Shown: one piece after another, positions 10,620 through 21,919 of the stretch
Numbering within the stretch: position 1 is the first letter of the stretch
How the letters are laid out: each line of letters opens with the position of its first letter
Origin: Maea johnstoni
Taxonomy: Eukaryota > Annelida > Polychaeta > Spionida > Magelonidae
Length of the DNA: 64,000 bases
NCBI GenBank assembly: GCA_963942565.1
Contig: OZ012700.1
Span: 19,593,500 to 19,657,499 of the forward strand
Direction: 5' to 3'
The notes under the pieces: model-generated
Database searches by the model: none
Seen by the model: the letters and a program-made list of their open reading frames with translations, nothing else
What the model was told of the DNA's origin: nothing
Made by a program: the position numbers and the translations under genes

Positions 10620-10905
10620 ATGGGCAGTGCTATTTCTGTCACACTGTAAACTGACATAAAAAGCCATTTCATTGGTCAATTTTTGACACACCTCATAGCA
10701 GTCATTCAGGTTTGGATAAGGTGCTTCCTGAACCATAAGGAAAACCTTTGTAGAAGAGGAAAGTCCTTCCTTAAGGTTTCCCTTTATGTGGGTTAAGGGA
10801 AACGATTTAAGGAAAATCCTCAAGTAAGGAAAAACCTTACCCTTAACTGCCCTTTTTAAGGATAAGGTTTACCTTAACTTAAGATTTTTTTATGCAAACG
10901 GGCCC
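10620..10905 (-). mobile_element. Terminal region of a Harbinger-like element
   Basis: Read on the minus strand, the end begins GGGCCCGTTTGCATAAAA and is followed by many AAGG/CCTT subterminal words. GGGCCCGTTTGCA-type ends occur in PIF/Harbinger and ISL2EU elements. The boundary abuts the truncated 3' part of the CR1/L2-like LINE at 10,906, so one element interrupted or cut the other. The matching opposite terminal repeat was not found. Confidence 0.45.
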
Positions 10906-12360
10906 TGGTTCTCAATTACCCATGCTTTTCTCCATACGATATCTCTCCATTGTTCTTTACTATAAAACCTTGTACCAAGTAGTATACTTCCTACTTCATC
11001 GAAAATACCAAAGATTTCGGATATCTTAAGCATGTCAAAAGTGGGGCGCTGTAGGGTATTCTCCCTACAGATTTACCTACTCTGTCCATACTCGCGGTGT
11101 CTATTAATAAAAATTCTCTTGCTAATAGAGTCTTCACTCATTACCGCTATGGTTCTAATAAAAAGTAACTTTGTAATGTAAATAAAAATCTCGAGTCTTA
11201 TCCAACTTAATCCAACATAGCTGGTAGCTCTTGGTGAATTCTGTCTAAAACGTTGGATTCTACGCCCGGCATATGTTTGAAAATCTTCGATAAGTCTTAT
11301 ATCTTCATCAGTGAGGACCCACAGCTCACACGCAAAAGTAACACTTGGCACTGCCATTGCCCAGAAAATCATGCCACAGGCTTTTATTGATAGTCCCCCC
11401 GGTTTCAGGCTTAGACCTGAAGCTGCATTTAATGCCTTACGGCCCTTGCTAATTTTTGACATTTACATCTCCATTTACAGCTATGATCGTACACGATCAG
11501 TATTGTTTTTGTTTGTGCTAGCTGTAGCCACGTCATCGGCATATCCCAGGGGGGCAACCTTGATGCTGTATATAGCAAAGCAGAGTCCGCTCTCTGCAAG
11601 GTTATTAGTAGAGAGTTGATATAAGCTACATATTTAATCAACGATAGGTACCCCCCCTGATGAATTCTACATCTAAGGGGGTACCAATCGGAGGTCTGAT
11701 TCTGAACTCTAGCCTTGCACTTAAAATCTTAATATGAGTTATATAATAAGCGCCAAGTTTTCCCATGTATACCTATCTCCCAGAGTCGATAAAATAACCC
11801 CCCTATCCAGACCCCATCGAAAGCTTTCAACACGTCTAGATATGTGACAAAAACTTTCCTGTGGGTCTTTAAAAGGACTGATATAGAATCTTGCAGGACA
11901 TAAGCGGAGTGCACACACGACACCCCTTTCCTGCATGCCCCCTGTAATTGTGAGATGGCCCCGGAGTCGAATCACCACTGCTCCATCCTCTTCCACATGA
12001 CCACCTCAAAAAGCTTATTAAATATGCTAAGTAGCGTAATATCGCGGTAGTTATTGACATCTAAAGTAGAGGTGTTTTTTCCCTTGTAAAGGGGAATTTG
12101 TACCCCCCTCCGAAAGTTAATAGGAATATATTCTGTTTCTAAAATCCAGTTGAGAATTAAAGTAATCATTCTGACCATACCAAAACCTGCATTTCTTATG
12201 TGCTCTTTTGTGACACCGTCAGATTGAATACAAGAAAGTGGTATATTTAGTTTAGGAAGTATACGATAATCTGGCGTGCAGCTTAATATAGGAGTTTTAG
12301 CATGCTCTTGAGGGTTGAAAGTTGTAACAAGTGACTTTAAAAAGTTCTGTGTGATCATAT
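10906..12360 (-). mobile_element. CR1/L2-like LINE, reverse transcriptase part, broken
   Basis: The minus strand reads the RT in order. RRGVQIPLYKGK and NNYRDITLLS lie in 11,972-12,358. VTYLDVLKAFDGVW (motif A) lies near 11,820. GYADDVA (catalytic YADD) lies near 11,525. The thumb and C-terminal part, CELWVLTDED...RIQRFRQ, lies in 11,073-11,462. Several frameshifts separate the pieces, including between the motif A and YADD segments. The C-terminal CCHC finger seen in the plus-strand relative at 22-23 kb is missing because the copy stops at 10,906. The clade (CR1, L2 or a neighbour) cannot be fixed by eye. Confidence 0.85.
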
Positions 12361-12364
12361 CCTG

Positions 12365-12701
12365 TCATGGACACTATAACTTTTACTAAATTCTTTATTT
12401 CATGTGAAACCCTCAATTTCGCCCCTATGATCAAATATCAAAAAAACATATTACCAATATCGCTCTCCTGAAAGCCTGCTTTAACCCGTTCAATGATGCC
12501 TGTGCCATGGTAGGTACTAGGTAAACTTTGAAGGTACTAGGTATTCACTTTCTATAATAGATTCTCTCTGGTCTGTGTTTGTCAACTTTGTGATAATCAC
12601 TATGGCGGAAATGTACGGTAAAACGTAGTACGCATGCATGGACAGCTGAGAACAATGGCGGCAATTTTAACAAGCGCTTGAGGCCCTCAGCTGAAAATCA
12701 A
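12365..12701 (+). mobile_element. Insertion inside the LINE, ending in (ATCA)n
   Basis: This 337-bp block separates the LINE endonuclease from its RT. It is non-coding and ends on the plus strand in AATCAATCAATCAAT, a short-repeat tail typical of a SINE or LINE 3' end. The family is not recognised. It contains a near-duplicate GGTACTAGGTA pair at about 12,512-12,543. Confidence 0.4.
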
Positions 12702-13631
12702 TCAATCAATACCCTGATTATTTGCTGCGGTATTGCTGGCCCTGTCATACATTGTATTCAAAGAAAATTCCAATGGAGCTCTGTATCTGAGATACATGGC
12801 TTTGGGTGACATTTTGTCCCACCGAAGCTTTCTCTGTGGTCTGCCCTCAATAGCCCCTTGTGGTATGTTCCCCAATTTGATAGATACAGTAATTGGGATG
12901 TGATCGGAGGTATTCAGGACCTCATAATCATGTATTTGGCATGCAGTTACGTTAGTTGTCAGATGACTTGGAATCATAACATAATCAATGCACGAATCCC
13001 CAGTTGGCCTATAATGGGTATTTACTGGTCCAAGCGCTAAGGGGTCTAAATTTATTGGTACCAGATCATAACGTTTAACAAAATTATTCATAGTCATCCC
13101 CCTTTTGTCGGCTTTCTTCTGAGATCTTTCCCCTCCCAAAGAACCCGTATCGGCATTAAAATCATCGCACAGGAGGTTATAACTACCTAACTCTGTATTT
13201 TCCAAAATAGCACCCAATTCATCTAGGGTTATGTATAAATCGTCGACACCTCCCCGAGCCGGTAGATATACGCAGAAGATATTTATAATAGAGGAATTCT
13301 CCATCTGAAGCCTTACAGCACAAATCCTATCATGATGGATTTGAAAAAGGGGCGTTACGCTTGAGAGATTACTTTTCCAAAAAATTGCAACCCTGCCCTG
13401 ACCTTTGTGGTACCCATAACTGTCACCTGGCGCATGCCTACTGGCTCTCCCAAAATAGTTGAGATTGCAAGATACTTCATCAAGTCTATTTAGCTTATTT
13501 TGATGTGGCCAATGTTCAGTTACACATACTATGTCGTTATCTCTGCAAAGTGAACGCAGATATGGGATAGAAGAGGTGAAACCCCTCATATTCCATGTAC
13601 AAATGTTGAGATTTTTTGGGCTACTAGGCAT
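12702..13631 (-). CDS. AP-type endonuclease domain of the CR1/L2-like LINE (ORF2 N-terminus)
   Basis: The 309-codon open frame is an exonuclease-endonuclease-phosphatase domain, the nuclease that nicks target DNA to prime reverse transcription. Visible motifs are CTWNMRG (N14), TEHW (E39), CDDFNADTG (D157, N159), DYVMI (D217) and SDHIP (D243, H244). The canonical GDFN is CDDFN here, but the catalytic Asp and Asn remain. The frame stops at the junction with the inserted block, so nuclease and RT are no longer continuous. ATG at 13,631 is followed by a frame whose CTWNMRG lies near residue 11, normal for this domain. Confidence 0.9.
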   Translation of the reverse strand: MPSSPKNLNICTWNMRGFTSSIPYLRSLCRDNDIVCVTEHWPHQNKLNRLDEVSCNLNYFGRASRHAPGDSYGYHKGQGRVAIFWKSNLSSVTPLFQIHHDRICAVRLQMENSSIINIFCVYLPARGGVDDLYITLDELGAILENTELGSYNLLCDDFNADTGSLGGERSQKKADKRGMTMNNFVKRYDLVPINLDPLALGPVNTHYRPTGDSCIDYVMIPSHLTTNVTACQIHDYEVLNTSDHIPITVSIKLGNIPQGAIEGRPQRKLRWDKMSPKAMYLRYRAPLEFSLNTMYDRASNTAANNQGID

Positions 13632-14060
13632 ATTGTGTATTGGTAAAAAAGGACAGACATACTACTCTCTGTACACTAACAGACATCAACAGACTAATAC
13701 CAACATATATATCACAGCCAAACCTATCATCAGACCTACCTGGAGGGAGTACGGCACTAACGAGGATACCAAACCTGTTGTCCGAAAGACACTGATAATT
13801 ATAGACGAGAAACTTAAACGACATCTTTGCAAGTTTCTTGTGAAAGACATTTCTGGGAGGCATCCTCGAGTTATGTGGAGCAATCCCTCCTAGGTGAACA
13901 ACTTTAAGCCGTAGACCCTGTTGGACATCCAGAAGGAGTTTCACAACAGTTTGTATAAGAGTTCGTTTCTCTTGGCAGTGTCCTTTTGAGGATATTGCAT
14001 ACATAAATATTAATTGAAATTATCAGCTGACAGTTGACAGACTGATGATATAATATAATC
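13632..14060 (-). mobile_element. Probable 5' region of the CR1/L2-like LINE
   Basis: A 126-codon minus-strand frame (13,624-14,004) precedes the endonuclease and overlaps its start. It includes VHLGGIAPHNSRMPPRN and KKLAKM, which vaguely resembles the C-terminal part of LINE ORF1 proteins, but I cannot assign it. The upstream limit near 14,000-14,060 matches sequence around 8,880-8,910 and may be flanking DNA. Confidence 0.35.
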
Positions 14061-14394
14061 AGTATTGATTATTTCATTTTGATAACTTTTTGCCCAGCAG
14101 TAGCCCCCGGGTTCTTTTGCACTATGGTTTCCCAGGTAAAAGGATTTAGGTGGTTATGTGCAAATCACTTATCTTGCAGCTATGTTATAAAACCTGCTGG
14201 CATTGCTGCAGAAAAATACACAGGCACAAAAAAGTGATCCATATCTGAAATATAAGAAAACTGAACCTGAAATCGTAGAAAACAAAGAAAAAATATGAAA
14301 AGAAAACCAAACCTGAAATATAAGAAAAAATCCAAATCTGAAAAAGAAAAAGCTATTTTGCCTATATATACTTTCTCGCCTGGGAACAGTGGTG

Positions 14395-15560
14395 CAGGAC
14401 CCATGAACAGAGAGGAAGCCTGCAGAAGCTGCTCTGCAAATCTATGTTCATCGGTAAACTCCTCCCTAAGCCAAAACTGTTCTTGTAGGTGAAATGCTGA
14501 TGCCTCATGACATAGCCATCAATAAGCAATCGCCTTTCTAGATCAACATTCTTCGCCTAGGTGTTCAGAAGGTCGATCAACTGGTGCATGTTTAGGCGGA
14601 ATTGTCCCTTGATCTACGCATTGAGATTGGTTTTGCCAGCCCTACACATCGTTGGTCTGCACCTTTCTCGTGGTATGCTGGTGACAGTCCTAAGTCTTGA
14701 ACCTACCTGTATATGGCCTGGTTTCAATGGATTGTGCACCTGAGGATCTCCACCACTGGAAATATGCAGGTTTGCATGGCATTCGAGGCAGTAGACTCGA
14801 AGTCAAGGCCCCTCGACAAACTTTCGGCTAATTTGGCAGCTGCTCCTATAGAACTTGTAAGACCCGTTGATAGTCTTTGGCCCGCTTTCCGGTCATCAGG
14901 AGAACACTTGTGGCACCTGCTTAATATTGGATGGACCAAAGCTGTGTATATGGTGCCCACACTAGCTTGAATGTGGCATCCATATACCACCGCTTGGCAC
15001 TGCTCAGTTAGGTCAGCATATCTGGAGTGAGGTGACAGCGGTAGTTCTCATTCCTTCCTACTCTGATGTCTGCTAAAAGGAAGTTCTCTCGAACATCATC
15101 TGTGTTCATGTTAAAGTGAATATCCCGTGGGTGTTTTGGACAGCCCATTTGTCGGTTGTAGTTTGCCTGCCTTAATAGGTTCTTGACGGTAGGTAAATCA
15201 GCTGGGCAGTTGGCGATACCCTCAGTCCGTAAGATGTACCTCTGTAATCATGTGAAGACCCACAGTCGCTTGGTGATTGTGGGGCATGACACCAAGTGTA
15301 AAATTCTCGCCCTGCTGTGGCACAATTACCGGGCAGTACTGCCCCCTGTTTCTTGATATGCACTGCCACATGACGGAGTCTTTCTTCCCTTGCCGCTTGA
15401 CATTGTACATGAATTCCCGACTGTCGTGAGGCTTGAGGCCTCTTTGCTGTGACCCAATCTGCGACCCCCAGCGAGTGGTTGGCATCCTGGTCAGCAGCCC
15501 CCACTGAGTGGTAGGCATCCTGGGCAGGTGTAGATGTGAAACTGAATGGTTTCACATTCA
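14395..15560 (-). mobile_element. FLYWCH/MULE-type transposase relic
   Basis: The N-terminal part (15,222-15,518, minus) reads a FLYWCH-type zinc finger: FMYNVKRQG, MWQCISRNRGQYC and a terminal HNH, in the C-x-C...H-x-H order. Further along the minus strand, RWYMDATFKLV followed by PYTQLWSI (about 14,920-14,985) is the start of a MULE transposase catalytic core with its first Asp. Segments to about 14,560 (QDLGLSPAYHEKG) match the downstream part of such proteins. At least three frame changes and several stops break it. FLYWCH-MULE proteins are common in invertebrate genomes. No terminal inverted repeats were located. Confidence 0.65.
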
Positions 15561-15599
15561 CATCCTGGTCATCTGAGTCATCAAGCCTAGTGCTCTCTG

Positions 15600-16330
15600 C
15601 TACATGCTTGTCTCAGCAGTCAATGCACCTCCAAAAGATGCCAGCATCCACAAAATCTTGATAGTCCTGGGTAAATACTGAAAACAGTAGCTTTTTGGTA
15701 AAACCTAAAACGAAGCAATGAGATATTATGAAGAAAATCAGAAAATACTAGGAACCTGTAAAAAGAGAGAAATCCAGATCTGAAAGAGCAAAGTATATCA
15801 GCAAAATGAGAAATGAGATAACATGAGAAAATGAGATGAGTAATGAAAATGAGATGAGAAATTGAACAAAAAGATATTTCCCAACCAAAATTTCATTTCA
15901 TTATCATTTCAATTTAATTTTATTCTCTATTTCTCTGAATTTCAAACACATACTATACCTGAGAGAGTAATACTCTAGTATAACCGAGCTGGTAATGAAA
16001 GGGGATACAAGATACTATACATCTATATATCTATCAAAACTGTGCAGATTCAGTAATTTCATTTGTGAACCAGTTGCTATCTCTAGCAAGAAGTAAATTT
16101 GGCATGGACGAGACCATGATAAATACTGAATGCTTTAATAGTAATTGAAAGATGCACCCTACATGTATCGTTTTATTATTGCAATCAGTAATTAATCTAC
16201 ACATCAAAACACCTCACCATGCTTGAGTGGGGAGTGTGGAGAAATTAGCAACATAAAAAACAACCCATTATTGTACTAGTTTTATTTAGTTGTGTATATG
16301 TAAATGTTTCACACATGAACCTATCAGCCC
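15600..16330. other. AT-rich stretch, no feature recognised
   Basis: Contains AGAAATGAGA-like low-complexity words (15,790-15,860) and no supported ORF or repeat boundary. Confidence 0.3.
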
Positions 16331-16334
16331 AATT

Positions 16335-16625
16335 TTTAATTATGTTTAAATGGAATTAAACTCCAATGGAGCTGCCTTTCTATGGCTTGCTTTACCAGTC
16401 CTGCTTTGGGCTTTTTGTACAATACTCTTGTAAATTTGTATCAGTGGGAAATCTTTTTTAAATTCTAAGAGATTGCTTTCAATCTGAAATAGCCTGCCTA
16501 CACTCTTTAGGAAACCATGAGTTCTGTGACTTCTTTGGGTTAGGATTGTATTTTGGTATTGATTCGATGGCCATCTCACAAAGCTTGTCTATCAATGTCT
16601 CCAATTGTAGGCCTTCATCTTAAAG
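16335..16625 (-). mobile_element. Jockey-like LINE fragment (pre-RT segment)
   Basis: The minus strand reads THGFLKSVGRLFQIESN followed by LLEFKKDFPLIQIYKS. It is homologous to the pre-RT segments at 5,740-5,930 and 6,590-6,790. A single broken piece. Confidence 0.65.
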
Positions 16626-16871
16626 ATGGTCCTGAAGGAAGTCCTCTGAAAATAGATCTTTAAAAAAATTTCAATCAGCTTAGTTTAACTGCCTATTCGG
16701 TGCTCGAATAATGGCCTGCTAAAGTGATGGGATTTGGATGGGCATTGAAGACCCTCCATTTGTACGTGTATTTATAGACTTTCTTAAAGACATCGAGATT
16801 GTGCTTAGAAAGGCTGCAGGTGGAAAGCTTTTCAGCCGATATATCGATTATGGAACATGCTCATATATCAA

Positions 16872-17465
16872 GTCCGGTTAGATACCCCGATCAGGAGAAA
16901 TCTCGATTTCTCCCGATCGGGGTATGTTGTCCCGAGAAATCTCCTGATCGGGATGATTTTCCTGCTCAATAATCTTTACCTCCCTTCTGAAAAGTTCACA
17001 TCATGTGACATGATTACCCCGTTCGGGATACATTTCTAAAACTACATTTTTTCCGGTTAGGGATAAGTATCCCGTTCGGGGTATAGCATTCAATCTAAAT
17101 GTGAAGTTCAACTTTTACTGTTGACCTTCCGACAAGCACTCATCTAAAATAAAAATCGGAAATGGAAGTTAACAATAACTATGAGATTACTGACTTTAAG
17201 CAGAATCCCATGTCCGAAACTGATTTTATTAAAATTTTCCTGTCAGGGTGTCCCGGCAATGCACGTAAACGGAGTCAATGGCCTGCTGGGAAATATATTG
17301 AGTAAGCTCAAGTCTGCCCAGACGTCTGGGAGTTGAGGAAATACCAGCTCAGCAGCTACCAGGCGGCTGAAGTGCTCAATCTTTAAGTAATTAGTGTTTT
17401 GTGGTCAATAATTGACAATGTACTCCAATCAGGAGATTTCTCCTGATCGGGGTATCTAACCGGAC
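16872..17465. mobile_element. MITE with GTCCGGTTAGATACCCCGAT terminal repeats
   Basis: The first ~33 bp (GTCCGGTTAGATACCCCGAT then CAGGAGAAATCTC) recur exactly inverted at 17,433-17,465. Next to the left end the same motif is itself palindromic (16,882-16,926). Internal copies of CCCGTTCGGG/CCCGATCGGG occur at about 17,020 and 17,070. It is non-coding. A target duplication is not evident. Confidence 0.75.
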
Positions 17466-17469
17466 CTGT

Positions 17470-17725
17470 ATATAACCTGACTTCCTGATTTCCCTTAGTA
17501 AAGGATCAATAAATACAGTATACTTCAGGAGTCATACAAAACCCCTGATGTATACCAGACCTCATGCAGTACCAATCCGAGTCCCAGCAAGCCTAAGCTT
17601 GCACATGAAATTGTACAGACTCAGCATGTGCCAGACTTAAGCCACTATATCAATTCTTCCAAGTTGATAAAACAAGCCGTCGGTCCAGACGCAGTCAAAA
17701 ACTACAAGGACTTTCTTTTTAGCAT
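17470..17725 (-). mobile_element. CR1/L2-like LINE RT fragment
   Basis: The minus strand reads FDCVWTDGLFYQLGRID and, after a frame change, a segment resembling the IHQGG...LLREI motif B region. This matches FDGVWIGGLFYRLWEIG in the LINE at 11.8 kb. It is short and broken. Confidence 0.6.
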
Positions 17726-18013
17726 CTAAACCAATGGTTTCAGACTCTTGTAAAACCATTGCGTAGTGGAGACTAGTTTGAGAAACTCTAACTCGGGTAC
17801 TGGCCGATGTTTACTCTATGCTATATGCTGTTGGCCTCCACCACCGTTAGAGATTTAGCTGCATGAACAAGATTGTCCGTAGTCAGCCATCACATCTACA
17901 ACCTTTACATTTCATAAATATCTTTAGAGCATCCCTTATTTCGTTTTCAGAAAAACATTGCTACAGTAAGTCATCACCATGATCCTTGTTTCTCCTATTT
18001 TGCTTGTAACATA

Positions 18014-19192
18014 TTGAAAGTGATCGTCATCGGTTCTAGTCGACTCTCTCAGCCAGATTATGGAACTTATAAAACCTGTGTACCTACCACCTGTGGATGG
18101 TTGAAGTTAGGTATAAATTGTGAAAGTTGGTGCAAACGTCTTCCAGATAAGTCCTCTACATTTTCTGCTGAATTGCATGCTCTTTATCTAGCTCTTGATG
18201 GGGTGGAGACGGCAGATGATGATGAAAGGAATTTTATCATTTTGTCCGATTCAAAGTCTGCTCTTCAGGCCATTTAGGGCTGAGACTGGACGCATCCTCT
18301 TGTTCTCAAGACACTGGAACGCCTTCATTGGCTAGTACAGCACCAAGAGAAAAAATATTCTGTTATTGGATTCCCAGTCACGTTGGTATCAGGGCTAAAT
18401 AGAAGGCAGATGCTGCTGCCAAAGCTGGTCTTTTGAGAAGAGTTTCAAATGTTCCTATTCCTTTTGACGATTGTAAGAAACACATCAATGTCCTTATGAA
18501 ACACAAATGGCAGTCCGAGTGGGATGAGGCCATCAACAACAATTTACATGCAATTCATCCCCAACTGGTTCTGTGGCCTGGAGGTTTTAGAATCTTTAGG
18601 CGTGAGAAAAGTGTTCTAGCAAGAATAAGAATTGGCCATACTTCTGTTTCACGCCCTCCGTTTGAAAATGGAAGATCCTCCTGAATTTACAGTCTGTGAT
18701 TGTCGTTTGACTGAGTTGATTTTATGGAATCCAGAAATAAACATTTTAATGTAATTAGCTTTAAAGAACTTGTTGAGTTCTTAAAAAAATTCCTGAATTT
18801 ACAGCCTGTGATTGTTGTTTGACTGTGTTGATTTTATTGAATCCAGAAATAAACATTTTAATGTAATTAGCTTTTAAGAACTTTTTGAGAAAGTTTCTCC
18901 AGACAGCATTTTTGAGAAAGTTTCTCCAGACAGCATTTTATCGTATTTACATGAGATTGGTCTGCTTTACAGATTATGAAAATATTATAAGAAGTTAGTT
19001 GCTTTTGAAACAACCTTGTATGCGCTACTTGTAATCTAAAACTGTTCATTGTTTTGTGAATGTTTATGAATTCTTATTTATTGCTATGTTATTGTTTTCA
19101 ACAAAGGACCATTGTTTTACACAGATTTTATGGCACTAAATGGCCTTTGTGTGCCAATGTGCCTTTAATAAATCATTCATTCATTCCATCTT
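18014..19192 (+). mobile_element. Jockey-type LINE 3' end: RNase H domain and 3' UTR
   Basis: The first frame (18,014-18,277) reads an RNase H domain: FSAELHALYLAL (Glu) and ILSDSKSALQA (Asp). A stop follows at QAI. After a gap containing a WIPSHVGI-like block, the second frame (18,433-18,684) reads the tail domain MKHKWQSEWDEA...LARIRIGHT. The 3' UTR holds a ~110-bp tandem duplication (18,681-18,885) and a 27-bp duplication (18,890-18,940). It ends in AATAAATCATTCATTCATTC. It is 5'-truncated and broken by at least two nonsense changes. Confidence 0.8.
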
Positions 19193-19344
19193 TGGTGCAA
19201 ACTCTTTCCAATGGTCTTGTTTTTAGAATTGTCCATTGTGTACTTCAAAGAATTGATGGTTTGGTCTTCTTCCATGTGCTGTGACATGTAGGCAGGATAA
19301 CTTTGAGTATAAAGAGAGTTTTCTAAGTTTAACAATATGCTATT

Positions 19345-19450
19345 TTAGTGCAATCGTGACATCGGGTCGAACCCGGGCAGTGGTGAGGGACAGCTAGCAC
19401 TCAGTGGCAATGCCTTAGACCACACCGCCATCTGGACAGGCCCCCAAATG
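19345..19450 (-). repeat. tRNA-derived SINE, head only
   Basis: The minus strand reads GATGGCGGTGTGGTCTAAGG (A-box-like) followed 40-50 bp later by GGGTTCGACCC (B box). Same family as the complete copies at 27.6 and 57.4 kb. Confidence 0.65.
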
Positions 19451-19459
19451 TAGGGAATT

Positions 19460-20350
19460 GGTATACCCTGTATGAAATAGTTGAACGCTTAATGCTTTAA
19501 TTGTCTCTACTTTATTAGACAATAGTAAAAGTTTGCAGTACATGTTTCACCTTGAATATGGTGTGCCAATTGAGGCTGTCCCCCTGTCTTTCTAAGACTC
19601 ATTTCACTAATATTATTTGCCTAATATGGCAGAAAAGCTGATGAAAGTAAACGGCAATTCCCATATCCAATACTAGTATGTCAATTTTCTTTGAATTACT
19701 CCTAAATGAATGTCCTTATGTGAGCTGATTGTAAATGAAGAGCTGTCTATACTGCTGAAAGACCCCTGGAAAATAAAAGAAGGAAATTATTTCCTGGTTC
19801 TGGAATACCTTTCATAACTCATTCGAGTAATGCTCGTGAAGATTTCAGCCCATGTGTTTTCATTGCATTAGCATTAAGGAATGAAAAGCTGTCATGTTCT
19901 TTTTGAATTTTATAAAAGTTTGTTATAGGTGCGGACATGACGGCTAGGAATATTTCAGTCATTTATTAATAAATCCAATTCTGTAATAAAAAGGTCTTTT
20001 CAGTTCGTATTTTTGTTTACATTTTATCATTTCAGTTCGCGTTATGAATATTTTATTCTGATATTGTTATAAGAGAAATGAAAATATGCCTGTGTATATG
20101 AAATGGAATAAAATTAGTATTCTGCTGCATGGACACGTGTGTGCTTTATAAACTTTAGATTATGCTTTCCTTTTTCCCTGCTATAAACGCTACAACCTTT
20201 GAATGCAAGATATTAGTTAAGAATTTGAAGTAAGGCATACATGTAAAAGAAATTGTGAGGAATGTACGATTCCGATCCCAGTCACTAGACGCAATTTTAA
20301 GTAAAAGAGGGTAGTATGAATATATTTTCACTGAACAGTTATTTTATAAT
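19460..20350. other. No feature recognised
   Basis: AT-rich DNA without a supported coding region or repeat boundary. Confidence 0.3.
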
Positions 20351-20574
<224 letters not shown>

Positions 20575-20599
20575 CAATGAGTATGGGGACAGAAAATGT

Positions 20600-21266
20600 A
20601 TTGGAAACGGTGGACATTTGGTAGACATTTTTTCCTAGAATCAAGAAACGAGTCAATTTCATTTTAAAGAGTTTATTTTCCCATATAATCATAAATCAAT
20701 AAGTACAAGACATATCAAGACAAACAATAATCTTCAAAGAGCGGCCTAGTCATTGTGTTCACAGAACATCAACTCTGCCATCATTCAATTGACTATAAAT
20801 ATGTTGTTCATTTATGATAATAAACGCATTGAAACATTACGAAAAATTACTCTGACATGTTGAAATATCTTTTTGCTATCTTTTATGTGTGGTAAGAACA
20901 TAAACATCAAATACTGTAGTAACGCCACACGTTTAAATAGTGACTAGGCGAACACACTCGTTGGAGTCATACGGTATTTGAATCCAACATAACACAAACT
21001 AATCTTAAATCTCTGATAACCTTTTCGCTGGAAATGTGAGTTAATTTGGTGGAATATACCATAGTACCCGGGGAAAACTTTCTGTAAATTATCAATAACT
21101 TTCTCATATGCCTCAAGCGTGATTCGCTGGAGGGAATTGGCGTATTGAAAAAGAAACATCGACCACCCATAGATCGCTGTTACCTTTCTCCCTATTTCAT
21201 GCCACTCTGATTAGACACTCCAACAAATGGTCATACTGTAAACAACAGCCATATACCGGTGTCAGA
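20600..21266. other. No feature recognised
   Basis: Unique-looking AT-rich DNA. Short overlapping minus-strand ORFs at 20,944-21,170 have no recognisable domain. Confidence 0.25.
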
Positions 21267-21283
21267 TTTAAGTTGCTCGAACT

Positions 21284-21540
21284 ACAGAACAGACATTTAA
21301 TCCATGCACCATTTGACCGGACGTCTGCCAGTGCCTGGTTATAAAAACACCAGTCAAAAAAGCCAAGCACATCAACGACCCACATAGCTTGCAAATCAAA
21401 GCTACATTCAGTTGTGAGGTCATCCATGCATCCATGCCAAGGAAAGGAAACTGATTGCCAATCGAGCGCGCGGTCGTGTATTCCGCCCGGGGCGCCCGCG
21501 CATTTAGTGCAGAAATTAGATATCGGCACCGTACTTTATT
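21284..21540. mobile_element. Palindrome-ended interspersed repeat, family R1, copy 1
   Basis: Landmarks are GACCGGACGTCTGCCAGTGC, CAAGCACATCAACGACCCA, TTGCAAATCAAAGC, CATCCATGCATCCATGCC and ATTTAGTGCAGAAATTAGAT. Related copies occur near 30,060-30,330, 32,955-33,045 and 41,110-41,345. Ends resembling GTGCATGGATTAAATGTC in inverted orientation suggest a non-autonomous DNA transposon. The exact termini are unresolved. Confidence 0.5.
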
Positions 21541-21599
21541 GCATGCGTCATGCGCACCTTGTGTCGAGACGAGCCACGGCATGAAATATGTGCGGAATT

Positions 21600-21682
21600 T
21601 CAACTATCGTCACTTTTTCTGCCATATTTAGACTAAATCGTGAATACGTAGCCAGTTGTAAGTGGTGGAGGAAATGGAATGC
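21600..21682 (-). repeat. SINE 3' tail fragment
   Basis: CGTCACTTTTTCTGCCATAT followed by AGCCAGTTGTAAGTGGTGGA matches the inverse of the 3' part of the SINE at 57,560-57,640. Confidence 0.6.
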
Positions 21683-21919
21683 ACTAGATCACTTAGGCTT
21701 AGGATGAACAGCAAAGACCATAAGAAAAAACTCTACGTAGTGCTTGCGAGGTGCTTGTGGTTAAGAATTCAAAAAGAGAACATTCATGGGTTTTCTATCA
21801 ATAGGCACATCGCAACCACTACGCAAAGCTTTATACTTAGGGCCCAGGGACCACATGGATCAAATCCTAAACAAATTATAGGATTAAGCCATGCACATAA
21901 TACAGATTTATTAACTCTC

